This document shows positions 18,640 to 25,788 of a stretch of 52,053 bases of DNA, piece after piece (the first letter of the stretch is position 1; every line of letters begins with the position of its first letter). This DNA comes from a virus: positions 1 through 52,053 of the IMG/VR virus record IMGVR_UViG_3300001282_000014; one strand, written 5' to 3'. A model generated the notes under the pieces. The model ran no database searches, was not told the DNA's origin, and saw nothing but the letters and a program-made list of their open reading frames with translations. The translations under genes and the position numbers were made by a program.

Positions 18640-18811
18640 TCAGACGGGAACACCAAATGAAGAAATGGATAAGACGATAAAAAAAGACGTAAATGCTCAA
18701 ATACATCAGCATTTATCTACAATTTTTGTTGTAGTAGGCATTATATCTTTTACATTGGGTGCAATTGTAAATTGGTACACAATTCAAAGAATTAAAGGCG
18801 GAAAAATATAA
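18617..18811 (+). CDS. small single-TM protein
   Basis: 64 aa with a hydrophilic N-terminus and one C-terminal TM (TIFVVVGIISFTLGAIV), then a basic tail. The ATG lies 23 nt inside the preceding transglycosylase gene in another frame, and the stop overlaps the next ATG (TAATG). This overlap implies translational coupling. Confidence 0.7.
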   Translation: MVEAVQNSQTGTPNEEMDKTIKKDVNAQIHQHLSTIFVVVGIISFTLGAIVNWYTIQRIKGGKI

Positions 18812-19239
18812 TGAAAATATTTGGACAAGTTTTAGATACAAATGATGAACCAATGGCATTGGCGAATATTACTATTGTTACAGGCGTAAATGCTAATACT
18901 ATGGGTACTCACGGTGATTTAGATGGTAATTTTGTTTTAGAAAGTCCTAATATTGAAAGCGATTCCCGATTTAAGGTTTCTTATGTAGGATATGTATCTC
19001 AATTTTTCAATACAAATGAATTACAAGGTAAAAAAGTAAAATTAAAAGACGATGTGGAAGAATTGCAAGAAGTTGTAATTACGGCAGGTTCAAAACCGTC
19101 TAATTCTTCTACTAAAACTAATGTAGTACAATCGAGTAAAAAAAAGTTTGTTCAGCACTTACAAGACCATAAATTCGTTTATGCGGGATTAGGAGGATTG
19201 GCAGGAATAATATTAATTGCGAGAGCATTTAAAAGATAA
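18811..19239 (+). CDS. carboxypeptidase-regulatory-like (SusC-type plug) domain with C-terminal TM
   Basis: 142 aa. Residues 1-~93 are a complete CarboxypepD_reg-like beta-sandwich: GQVLDTNDEPMALANITI, then GDLDGNFVLES, then FKVSYVGYVSQFF and EELQEVVITAG. This is the N-terminal domain of Bacteroidota SusC/TonB-dependent receptors and related adhesins. Here it is not fused to a barrel: a linker leads to QDHKFVYAGLGGLAGIILIA, a C-terminal membrane anchor similar to the QKHKNHLLI anchor of downstream genes. The domain was probably captured from the host. It may act as a beta-rich spacer or host-mimicking surface domain (inference). Confidence 0.82.
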   Translation: MKIFGQVLDTNDEPMALANITIVTGVNANTMGTHGDLDGNFVLESPNIESDSRFKVSYVGYVSQFFNTNELQGKKVKLKDDVEELQEVVITAGSKPSNSSTKTNVVQSSKKKFVQHLQDHKFVYAGLGGLAGIILIARAFKR

Positions 19240-19250
19240 AAAATAAGATT

Positions 19251-19685
19251 ATGGCAAAATATAAATTGTTAATAGATATTGTAACGTATAATTATGGAGG
19301 CGGAAACCCACCAAAAGTAATTTCGGAAAAATTTGTAATTCCAAAAGGAACAATTGTTGATATTACACCGCAACCGTATTCAGGAACAACTAATTTTTCT
19401 TATATTGTAGATACAAAATACGGAAAAACAAATCAAAATAATTTTGATAACGGAAGTAAAGACGAACCATCAATCACGATTGAAAAAGTTTCTGAAAACA
19501 CCCCCGTTACTTTAGATGCGAAAATAATTCCTAAAAACGTATCTTCAAATCAATCTATGCAAAATATTAGTTCAGGTATCACAAATGTTGTTCCTGAAAC
19601 ATTTTTACAAAAACACAAAAACCATTTACTAATTGTTGGAGCATTAGTTATTGGATATTTCGCATATAAAAAAATAAATAATTAA
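19251..19685 (+). CDS. C-anchored beta-rich protein, HKNHLL anchor family
   Basis: 144 aa. The N-terminal ~110 residues are Thr/Asn-rich with beta-strand periodicity and no known motif. The C-terminus is FLQKHKNHLLIVGALVIGYF plus a basic tail, a diverged version of the anchor in the genes at 20424 and 20739. One anchor is thus attached to three different ectodomains. Preceded by a TTATG start. Confidence 0.78.
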   Translation: MAKYKLLIDIVTYNYGGGNPPKVISEKFVIPKGTIVDITPQPYSGTTNFSYIVDTKYGKTNQNNFDNGSKDEPSITIEKVSENTPVTLDAKIIPKNVSSNQSMQNISSGITNVVPETFLQKHKNHLLIVGALVIGYFAYKKINN

Positions 19686-19709
19686 ATAAATAAATAAAAA
19701 TTAAAAGTT

Positions 19710-20147
19710 ATGGAAACTAAAAAAATATTATTGATAGGTGGTGGAGTAGTAGTTGCTTATTTACTTTACAAAGGATATACTGATAAAAAAGCAAAAGATT
19801 TAATTGCTTCTGACTTATTAGCAACAAAAACCGCAGATTGCGAAGCTAAATTTTTAGAAAATGAAAAAACAGTTAGAAGAAGTGCAGGTTTTGATATGGT
19901 TGCTTATAAAACGCAATTTATGAAAGACTGTTTAAATGCTACACCTGAAACAGGCGGGGCAGAAATACCTCTTGGAACAGGTGGAATTAAAACACCACAA
20001 GAAAACCCAATTAAAGGCAATATAATGCCTTTAAAGAGCAATACAATGACTCTTGACGACAATATTATAAGAGGTCAATTAGAACAAGCAGAATTAAGTT
20101 TTGCAGGGACTAAAGGAAAATCTTTAGCGGGACAATATTATAGATAA
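19710..20147 (+). CDS. N-anchored two-Cys protein
   Basis: 145 aa: N-terminal TM (ILLIGGGVVVAYLLY), then DCEAKFLENE ... FMKDCL, a CE-x(about 30)-C module also found in the genes at 22404 and 22679, followed by a Gly/Pro/Met-rich tail. A disulfide-stapled helical hairpin is plausible. Unknown function; probably a virion membrane protein. Confidence 0.75.
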   Translation: METKKILLIGGGVVVAYLLYKGYTDKKAKDLIASDLLATKTADCEAKFLENEKTVRRSAGFDMVAYKTQFMKDCLNATPETGGAEIPLGTGGIKTPQENPIKGNIMPLKSNTMTLDDNIIRGQLEQAELSFAGTKGKSLAGQYYR

Positions 20148-20151
20148 AAAA

Positions 20152-20406
20152 ATGGAAAATAAAAATTTATTGCTAATTGGCGGTGGTCTGCTAATAGCTT
20201 ATTTAGTTTTTAACAATTTAAAAGCAAATAAAAGAGCAAATGATTTAGAAACGATGGTTGCTTCTATGAATCAAGCAACACAGGAAAATAATATTCAATT
20301 AAGCAATGTAGGTCAATTAGCTTCTGAAGTTGTTGAAACTCCTGCTCCTGAACAACCGCAACAAAGAGTTAGGCTGAATGAAATGCCTTTGTCAACTCGT
20401 TATTAA
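20152..20406 (+). CDS. small N-anchored protein
   Basis: 84 aa: N-terminal TM (LLLIGGGLLIAYLVF), a basic region, then a Gln/Glu/Pro-rich soluble tail ending LSTRY. The anchor closely resembles that of the previous gene. Starts 4 nt after the upstream stop. No family recognised. Confidence 0.72.
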   Translation: MENKNLLLIGGGLLIAYLVFNNLKANKRANDLETMVASMNQATQENNIQLSNVGQLASEVVETPAPEQPQQRVRLNEMPLSTRY

Positions 20407-20423
20407 AAATTAATAAAAAAGTT

Positions 20424-20732
20424 ATGGCAAAATATACATTTGTAAAAGATTATAGTTACACAGTTTACGGAATTGGAAGACAAGATAACACCATAAAAAA
20501 AGGACAATCATTTGACGGTATTGAAACGGCAAACGGAATTGTTATTTCTCCAAATGGAAGTGACTTATCTAACTATCAAAAAGAGGTTTTGTATCCTGAT
20601 ATGCCATCGTCATACTTGGAAGTACCTAAAGAGTATTTAACTCAATCGTTCTTTCAGCAACACAAAAACCATTTACTAATTTTAGGAGGATTGGTATTAG
20701 GATATTTAGCATTTAAAAAATTTAATAAATAA
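20424..20732 (+). CDS. C-anchored protein, HKNHLL anchor family
   Basis: 102 aa. A beta-rich ectodomain (FVKDYSYTVYGIG, then a KKGQSF segment) is followed by FFQQHKNHLLILGGLVLGYL and a KKFNK tail. Its last 74 nt (20659-20732) are identical to the last 74 nt of the next gene, although the ectodomains differ. The KEYL segment just before the anchor resembles the PIEYL and PKSYL segments of the 403-aa protein at 36092, suggesting a shared small beta domain. Confidence 0.78.
   Translation: MAKYTFVKDYSYTVYGIGRQDNTIKKGQSFDGIETANGIVISPNGSDLSNYQKEVLYPDMPSSYLEVPKEYLTQSFFQQHKNHLLILGGLVLGYLAFKKFNK
20659..20732 (+). repeat. 74-nt perfect direct repeat, copy 1 (membrane anchor)
   Basis: Identical base for base to 21400-21473. 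It encodes the HKNHLLILGGLVLGYL anchor, the basic tail and the stop. Both copies are followed by the same aaagttatg start context of the next gene. Confidence 0.95.
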
Positions 20733-20738
20733 AAAGTT

Positions 20739-21473
20739 ATGAATATTGCAAAACTATCATTAAGTACAAGAATGGCGATAAGTAATAATTTCGGATTTCC
20801 AAAAGGGGAAAACGGAAATATTGGTGCTTTTGTTAAGGTAAGTAAAAATATAGACAAAGAATTAAAAGATTTAGGGGCTTCTATTCAAGGTTTAATGCAG
20901 GGTCAAACAACAGGAGAACTTTTTACAATTCGATTCCCGATTAATTCACTTGATAAAATATCAGAAATTGACGGTCTTATTTATCTTGATATTGGAGAAA
21001 AAGCAAATATGAATATTGACAGTCCTAAAAAACAAGCAAATTATAATTTATTAAATGAGCAATATCAAGATGCAATAAATCAGCAAAAGGCTTTAAATAA
21101 TAAAAGTAATTCAGTTTCAAAATATATTTTTAAAGAAGATTACGAGGCTATTGGAACAAATATAATTGACAATAATCTAACAGACCAACGCTCACAAAAA
21201 TTAAAACATCAATTTAAAAAAGGAGATGTTTTTGAGGGAAATAAAATAGCAATTGGTGGTGGAGCAGACCCTAATTTTGTTCAATATGGTATAGAAATAA
21301 TCACTCCGAATAATTATTTAGAAGACGGAAGATTCGTGATGTATAATGGAGTATTTCAAGTTCCTGAAATAGTAGTGAGCGAACAAACATTTTTACAAAA
21401 ACACAAAAACCATTTACTAATTTTAGGAGGATTGGTATTAGGATATTTAGCATTTAAAAAATTTAATAAATAA
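20739..21473 (+). CDS. C-anchored protein, HKNHLL anchor family, 244 aa
   Basis: The N-terminal ~125 residues are soluble, with no signal peptide. A second segment (IFKEDYEAIGTN, KKGDVFEG, PNNYLEDG) looks like the ectodomain of the gene at 20424. The C-terminus FLQKHKNHLLILGGLVLGYL is encoded by a 74-nt stretch identical to that gene. The protein therefore looks like a unique N-terminal domain added to a duplicated domain-plus-anchor cassette. Confidence 0.78.
   Translation: MNIAKLSLSTRMAISNNFGFPKGENGNIGAFVKVSKNIDKELKDLGASIQGLMQGQTTGELFTIRFPINSLDKISEIDGLIYLDIGEKANMNIDSPKKQANYNLLNEQYQDAINQQKALNNKSNSVSKYIFKEDYEAIGTNIIDNNLTDQRSQKLKHQFKKGDVFEGNKIAIGGGADPNFVQYGIEIITPNNYLEDGRFVMYNGVFQVPEIVVSEQTFLQKHKNHLLILGGLVLGYLAFKKFNK
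21400..21473 (+). repeat. 74-nt perfect direct repeat, copy 2 (membrane anchor)
   Basis: Second copy of 20659-20732. A more diverged version ends the gene at 19251. Perfect DNA identity, including synonymous sites, points to recent duplication or ongoing gene conversion. Confidence 0.95.
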
Positions 21474-21478
21474 AAGTT

Positions 21479-21799
21479 ATGGAAACAGAAGTATCAGTAG
21501 CCCCCGTAGCACCTGTACAAACAGTAGCACCTATTCAAACGTTAGCGCCATCGTCAGGTGGTGGCGATGACGTATTTGAAAATATGAGTTCACAAAAGCC
21601 AATGGATTTAAAAAGTTTACTTATATTTGGTCTTTTAATCGCATTTTCAATATACGGAATAACGTATTACAGAAAAGCGATTTCTAAATTGAACGAGGAT
21701 AAGAAGCCAAACGATGACTTTTTGAATTTAGTAGATGACGTAGAAGAAGTAAAATACAATGTTAAAAAAGCATTGGGTCAGAAATATTCAACGACTTAA
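21479..21799 (+). CDS. single-TM protein with Pro/Val-rich N-terminus
   Basis: 106 aa: a low-complexity Val/Ala/Pro N-terminus (VAPVAPVQTVAPIQT), one central TM (LLIFGLLIAFSIYGITYY), then a charged helical C-terminus. No known family. The start has the usual aaagttATG context 5 nt after the previous stop. Confidence 0.72.
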   Translation: METEVSVAPVAPVQTVAPIQTLAPSSGGGDDVFENMSSQKPMDLKSLLIFGLLIAFSIYGITYYRKAISKLNEDKKPNDDFLNLVDDVEEVKYNVKKALGQKYSTT

Positions 21800-21808
21800 T
21801 AATAGTTT

Positions 21809-22012
21809 ATGTCAGCAGTAGCAAAAAACGATAATTCAGCAGTTTTATTAGTAATACCTTTAGGTTTTGCTATTTACTCATATACTCAAAAGTACAGTTT
21901 TGGAAAAGGTGCTTTAGTAACTGTTTTAGGAACTTTAGCAGTAGGCGTTGCGGTTGGGATTTATTCCGTAGCTTCGTTAACTTCTAAATTAGTTGATAAA
22001 AGTTATAATTAA
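21809..22012 (+). CDS. small protein with two hydrophobic segments
   Basis: 67 aa with helices LLVIPLGFAIYSY and VLGTLAVGVAVGIYSVASL separated by a short QKYSFGKGA loop. The arrangement (YSY-TQKYSFGKGALV) recurs at the C-terminus of the gene at 40205 (YFSYYQKYSLTKGIAVV), so the two are related membrane hairpins. Confidence 0.72.
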   Translation: MSAVAKNDNSAVLLVIPLGFAIYSYTQKYSFGKGALVTVLGTLAVGVAVGIYSVASLTSKLVDKSYN

Positions 22013-22046
22013 AAAAGATTAAGCCAAGTATAACAACAAAAAAACA

Positions 22047-22229
22047 ATGGAAAAGAGTAAAGGTTTAGGCGATACCATTGAAAAAATTACTAAATTTACA
22101 GGAATTAAAGCCGTTGTAGATGCAGTAGTTGAAGACTGTGGTTGCGAAGCAAGAAAAGATTGGTTAAATGGCATAGTGCCTTATGACGGAAAAAACGTTC
22201 AAAGAATATTAAAGTTTTTTAAAAAATAA
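22047..22229 (+). CDS. small CGC-motif protein
   Basis: 60 aa, soluble. GLGDTIEKITKFTGIKAVVD is followed by EDCGCEARKDWLN. I recall similar short proteins (GDTIEK, then DCGC, then RK) from Bacteroidota phages, function unknown. The Cys-Gly-Cys may bind metal. The conserved pattern supports a real gene despite its length. Confidence 0.7.
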   Translation: MEKSKGLGDTIEKITKFTGIKAVVDAVVEDCGCEARKDWLNGIVPYDGKNVQRILKFFKK

Positions 22230-22263
22230 AAATCAATTATAAATTAAATAAAAAAAAGAAATT

Positions 22264-22401
22264 ATGGCAAAAGCGGTAAACGGGTATTTCAAAGCAATGT
22301 TGGAAGCCAAAAAGAGTAATTCAGCATCTTTCGAGTACAATGGTAAAACTTATGTAGCTTCAAAGACAAAAACAGGTTTAACTGTTTATAAAGCAAAATA
22401 A
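22264..22401 (+). CDS. very small basic protein
   Basis: 45 aa, Lys-rich, no TM: FKAMLEAKKSNSASFEYNGK followed by TKTGLTVYKAK. Short basic proteins with this pattern occur, to my memory, in large DNA viruses and phages, where a DNA-condensing or virion role has been presumed. The TTATG start context and tight spacing to the next gene support expression. Confidence 0.65.
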   Translation: MAKAVNGYFKAMLEAKKSNSASFEYNGKTYVASKTKTGLTVYKAK

Positions 22402-22403
22402 TC

Positions 22404-22667
22404 GTGAATACGAGAGATTTTCTTTTAGTAGGCACGGGTTTAGTTGTCGGGTTCTTTGTAAAAAGAACTTTAGACAACAGAAATGCACTTGCTTTGGCGG
22501 ATAGAGTTGATTCGCTTCCTGATGATACAAACTATGTATTTTCTCAAAAGTACAAAGATTGTGAGGCAATTGTAAGTCAAGATATGGCTCAATCAAGATA
22601 CGCAGGAAATGTTGATTTAGTTGCTATGAAAAAATCTTTAATTGACGACTGTATGAAAGCAGTATAA
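22404..22667 (+). CDS. N-anchored two-Cys protein with GTG start
   Basis: 87 aa. The start is GTG at 22404, supported because the product begins MNTRD like the neighbouring paralogue at 22679, which uses ATG. It has an N-terminal TM (FLLVGTGLVVGFFV), then DCEAIVSQDM ... LIDDCM, the same CE-x(about 30)-C module as the gene at 19710. Probably a membrane-held disulfide hairpin. Confidence 0.75.
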   Translation: MNTRDFLLVGTGLVVGFFVKRTLDNRNALALADRVDSLPDDTNYVFSQKYKDCEAIVSQDMAQSRYAGNVDLVAMKKSLIDDCMKAV

Positions 22668-22678
22668 AAATAAAAATT

Positions 22679-22993
22679 ATGAACACGAGAGATATAGTTT
22701 TATTTGGTGTAGGGGCATTTGCAGGATACCTATTGGTAGGCTATTTGAATAAAAACAAAGTAGCTTCAGGAGCAACCGATACAATGGGTTTACCTGATAC
22801 CTCTTCTCAAACAGTACCGCCTGAAACAATAGGTTCTACTGATTCAAATGGCGGAGAAACATTAGTTGACCCAAGATTGACTTTATGCGAGGAAAATTGG
22901 GGTAAATTTTCATCTACACAAAGATTTGGTTCAGCAGAACAAGCACAATCAGTACACGATAATTTTATTACAAGTTGTTTAGCTAAAGGATAA
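22679..22993 (+). CDS. N-anchored two-Cys protein
   Basis: 104 aa: MNTRDIVLFGVGAFAGYLL anchor, a Thr/Ser/Pro linker, then LCEENWGKF ... FITSCLAKG, again the CE-x(about 30)-C module. It is a paralogue of the gene immediately upstream, with an inserted linker. Confidence 0.75.
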   Translation: MNTRDIVLFGVGAFAGYLLVGYLNKNKVASGATDTMGLPDTSSQTVPPETIGSTDSNGGETLVDPRLTLCEENWGKFSSTQRFGSAEQAQSVHDNFITSCLAKG

Positions 22994-23005
22994 TAAATTG
23001 TAACT

Positions 23006-23653
23006 ATGGAATTTAACGATTTAACATACGGAAATCCAACTGTTGAGGATTTAGTTTACATTCAGGGAAATGGATTGACAGACGACCTTTTTGAAACATT
23101 AAAGTCCAAGTTGTCATATCCAAAAAATGATTCTGAATTAGTTAAGGACGAACTTAACGAAATTGTAGATGCTTTGGCAACAATGGCTCAACCTGAAAAT
23201 CAAAACTATTTAAAAAGATACAAGTCTTACGATAGGAATTTAATTCAGTCGCTTTCAGCAATATTTAAACAAAGAAATATTGATGTTGAACAATTGTGTA
23301 AAGACGTAGTTATGGATATGCAAAATTTGATTTATAAATTAAAATTTTACTATCAAAGACCACGACCAAAGCAAATTGCGCAATATTACAAGTTGAAATT
23401 ATTTCCATACAAAAGTTTTTCAGCACACACGCCATCGTTCCCTTGCGGACATTGCGTACAAGCAATTGTAATGCTTAACGTAATAGGAAATAAAAACCCT
23501 ACTGAATATCCGTTCTGTAAAGAACTAATTGAAGATATTGCATACAGTAGAGTATATTTAGGACATCATTTTCCAAGCGATAATGACGGAGCAAGAGAAA
23601 TTGGTAAAGCGATTTTAAAACACCCTGAATTTGCGAAAAAATACGGCATATAA
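23006..23653 (+). CDS. PAP2-superfamily acid phosphatase-like enzyme
   Basis: 215 aa. All three PAP2 signature blocks are visible: Kx6RP (Lys113, Arg120-Pro121); a PSGH equivalent PCGH (146-149) with Ser replaced by Cys147; and SRx5Hx3D (Ser181-Arg182, His188, Asp192). The histidines are the catalytic pair of the family, which dephosphorylates lipid phosphates, undecaprenyl pyrophosphate or nucleotides. No convincing membrane helix is seen, so it resembles soluble acid phosphatases. In a membrane-containing phage it could act on lipid or cell-wall precursors (inference). It starts the non-TM block that leads to the packaging ATPase. Confidence 0.82.
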   Translation: MEFNDLTYGNPTVEDLVYIQGNGLTDDLFETLKSKLSYPKNDSELVKDELNEIVDALATMAQPENQNYLKRYKSYDRNLIQSLSAIFKQRNIDVEQLCKDVVMDMQNLIYKLKFYYQRPRPKQIAQYYKLKLFPYKSFSAHTPSFPCGHCVQAIVMLNVIGNKNPTEYPFCKELIEDIAYSRVYLGHHFPSDNDGAREIGKAILKHPEFAKKYGI

Positions 23654-23701
23654 ATTTATTTGTACGCCTTAATAAAAACCAAGACTAAACTAACAACAAT
23701 T

Positions 23702-24088
23702 ATGAAACACGAGGAATATGAACTACAAAAATCAGTAGCCCGTTATTTATCTTACCAATATCCAGATGTTGAATATATGTCGGATACTATTGCCTCTGTA
23801 AAACTTACCGAAAGACAGGCAGGGCGAAACAAACTTGTTCAAAAGAACAATTTTAAATGTCCTGATATTTTGATATTTGAGCCACGCAATAACTTTTGTG
23901 GCTTGTTTATAGAACTTAAAATTGAAACCCCTTTCAAGAAAGACGGTACAATTAAGGCTTCTCAAAAAGACCATTTGAAACTACAACACGAATGTTTACT
24001 TAAACTAACCTCAAAAGGTTATAAGGCGGTATTTTCTTGGAATTTTGATATGACAAAGCAAATTATTGACGAATACTTAAATCAATAG
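23702..24088 (+). CDS. VRR-NUC-like PD-(D/E)XK nuclease
   Basis: 128 aa from the ATG at 23702; an upstream TTG would add 14 unlikely residues. CPDILIF (Asp55), FIELK (Glu71, Lys73) and a later KLQHECLLKL ... GYKAVF helix-strand fit the minimal VRR-NUC/Holliday-junction-resolvase-like nuclease fold. Such stand-alone phage nucleases process branched DNA before packaging. The location two genes before the packaging ATPase fits. Confidence 0.78.
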   Translation: MKHEEYELQKSVARYLSYQYPDVEYMSDTIASVKLTERQAGRNKLVQKNNFKCPDILIFEPRNNFCGLFIELKIETPFKKDGTIKASQKDHLKLQHECLLKLTSKGYKAVFSWNFDMTKQIIDEYLNQ

Positions 24089-24090
24089 CT

Positions 24091-24522
24091 ATGACTCAAG
24101 AAACTAACGATGTATCAAAGGTATTAAAGGAGTTGGATAAAACCATTCAGGTAATAGGAACAGAAAAGCTAATTGAGATTCTAAAATACTCACGGCTTAA
24201 TATGGCAAACATAAACGAGGAACAAATTAACAGGTCTTTAGAAATAATTAAAGTTGTTTGTGATGAATTTAATATTTCATTAGTTGAGTTCTTCGACAGA
24301 AAGCGTAAAACCAATAGAAGAACTGCAATAGGCATTTGCGCCTATCTAATTCAAAAAGAATTAAATCTTGACAATTCAAACATATCATACATTTTGAAAA
24401 AACCTGACGAAGTAATATCTTTGTACAAACAAGAAATAATCAGATTGAACTCAAACCATCCTCAAGACATACAGGTATTGGAAAAAATAAAAATAATAAG
24501 TGAAACTATAAAATTACAATAA
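24091..24522 (+). CDS. DnaA domain IV-like DNA-binding protein
   Basis: 143 aa. Residues ~45-115 follow the pattern of the DnaA C-terminal helix-turn-helix (IIKVVCDEFNISLVEFF, KRKTNRRTAIGICAYL, then SNISYILKK in place of the DHSTV signature). There is no AAA+ domain. Phage proteins with an isolated DnaA-C domain are known and may bind replication or packaging sites. The start is 2 nt after the nuclease stop, giving a nuclease-HTH pair. Confidence 0.6.
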   Translation: MTQETNDVSKVLKELDKTIQVIGTEKLIEILKYSRLNMANINEEQINRSLEIIKVVCDEFNISLVEFFDRKRKTNRRTAIGICAYLIQKELNLDNSNISYILKKPDEVISLYKQEIIRLNSNHPQDIQVLEKIKIISETIKLQ

Positions 24523-24525
24523 AAA

Positions 24526-25668
24526 ATGAGCAACCAAGAAAAACAAATAGAAGAAGTTTATGCAGAAGTAGTGCAAACAATTGATGATGATTTCTCTCCG
24601 TTAGATGCCCCCGTAAAACAGAGGGCATATACACAACACAAATTAGACGACAGTCAAGTAATGCAGGATTTGGAAGAACCAAGTTTTGAAAGACCAAGTT
24701 TTGCAGACCTTGATGGAAGTGCCGAAGAGGAATCATCAGAACCTGAAAGACCTTTTAACCCGTCTTATAATGAATTAGACGGTAAAGAAAAGACAATGGG
24801 GGCTGAAATGATGGCTGAAATGACTTTGGACATTTACGAAAAGGGTTGTTTCTATATGGGTAAAATACCCGAAATCAGTGAGCAAAAATTAGATAAGTTA
24901 ATTGCAGAGGGGGAAATAGACCCGTCAATCCAACTTCAAACAGAAGCGGGTTCAATGCCTATTAAAGATTTTGCAGTAGAGTTCAACGACAGTATTAAAG
25001 ATGCTTTTGCGGTAACTGACGAATTTAAAGAAAAAGTAAAACCACCATTAATCCGTGTTTTCAAAAAACGTGGAATTGGAATGACCGATGAGCAATTATT
25101 GGCTTACTACTTTATTTCAGATTTAGGAGCAAAAGGCGCACAAGCGTTTATGTTGCGTAAAACGGCTAATAGCATTTTGGATTCTTTGAGAGAAAACACT
25201 TTGGCAATTAGAGAAAATCAATTAAGAACAGAAAGACCAACTCCTCCACCTGCGCCACAACAATCGTATCAGGAAAGAACTGATTGGGATACTTCGTCAA
25301 AACCGAGAAACGTAAATACTACCGATTCCGAACCAATAGATAGAGAGGACTTTGACTATTCCGAAAACATAGCAGAAGTTATACAAAAACCTGTTAAGAA
25401 AGAAAAACTTGAAAAACCTGTAAGAAGAAAGCCTCAAACTAATTTAGAAGAGCAATTAGCTTATTTTGAGCCTGAAGAACAAGAAGTTTTTAGTAACTTA
25501 AAAGATAAAGACGGTTTTACAGATAGATTTCAAGACGTAGCAGGTATGCCTCAATATGGCGACCCTGTAATGATGTCAGAATTAGAGAAGTTGAGTAAGA
25601 AAGACCCAACTAAACCTGTTAGAAAAGTAAGAACAACTGCTTTAAGAAAACCAAGAAATAAAAAATAA
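24526..25668 (+). CDS. hypothetical protein upstream of packaging ATPase, 380 aa
   Basis: No TM. It has an acidic, Pro-rich N-terminus, a central helical domain (~85-230, including KPPLIRVFKKRGIGM and a YYFISDLGAKGAQAF segment) and a disordered Pro/Arg/Lys-rich tail ending TALRKPRNKK. It starts 3 nt after the previous stop. Position and layout (ordered core with a basic tail) could suit an ATPase partner or a DNA-contacting virion protein, but I recognise no family. Confidence 0.72.
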   Translation: MSNQEKQIEEVYAEVVQTIDDDFSPLDAPVKQRAYTQHKLDDSQVMQDLEEPSFERPSFADLDGSAEEESSEPERPFNPSYNELDGKEKTMGAEMMAEMTLDIYEKGCFYMGKIPEISEQKLDKLIAEGEIDPSIQLQTEAGSMPIKDFAVEFNDSIKDAFAVTDEFKEKVKPPLIRVFKKRGIGMTDEQLLAYYFISDLGAKGAQAFMLRKTANSILDSLRENTLAIRENQLRTERPTPPPAPQQSYQERTDWDTSSKPRNVNTTDSEPIDREDFDYSENIAEVIQKPVKKEKLEKPVRRKPQTNLEEQLAYFEPEEQEVFSNLKDKDGFTDRFQDVAGMPQYGDPVMMSELEKLSKKDPTKPVRKVRTTALRKPRNKK

Positions 25669-25670
25669 TT

Positions 25671-25787
25671 ATGGCAAGTAATATAGCGAATAATAAAAAC
25701 AACAATAACAATCCTATATGGGTTGTTATGTTGTTATTCGTAATTTGGCTTATATTAATTTTTTTAAGACTTAAACAAACTTTATAA
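25671..25787 (+). CDS. tiny single-TM protein next to packaging ATPase
   Basis: 38 aa: an Asn-rich N-terminus (NNKNNNNNP) then one strong TM (IWVVMLLFVIWLILIFL) and a basic end. ATG in TTATG context 2 nt after the previous stop; the next ATG is 1 nt after this stop. In membrane phages tiny membrane proteins at the packaging vertex are known (for example in PRD1), which makes the position suggestive. Confidence 0.68.
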   Translation: MASNIANNKNNNNNPIWVVMLLFVIWLILIFLRLKQTL

Positions 25788-25788
25788 T

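Noticed and set aside
23660-23701. TTG start extending the nuclease gene
   Set aside because: The ATG at 23702 has the TTATG context and begins the conserved nuclease domain; the extension has no support.
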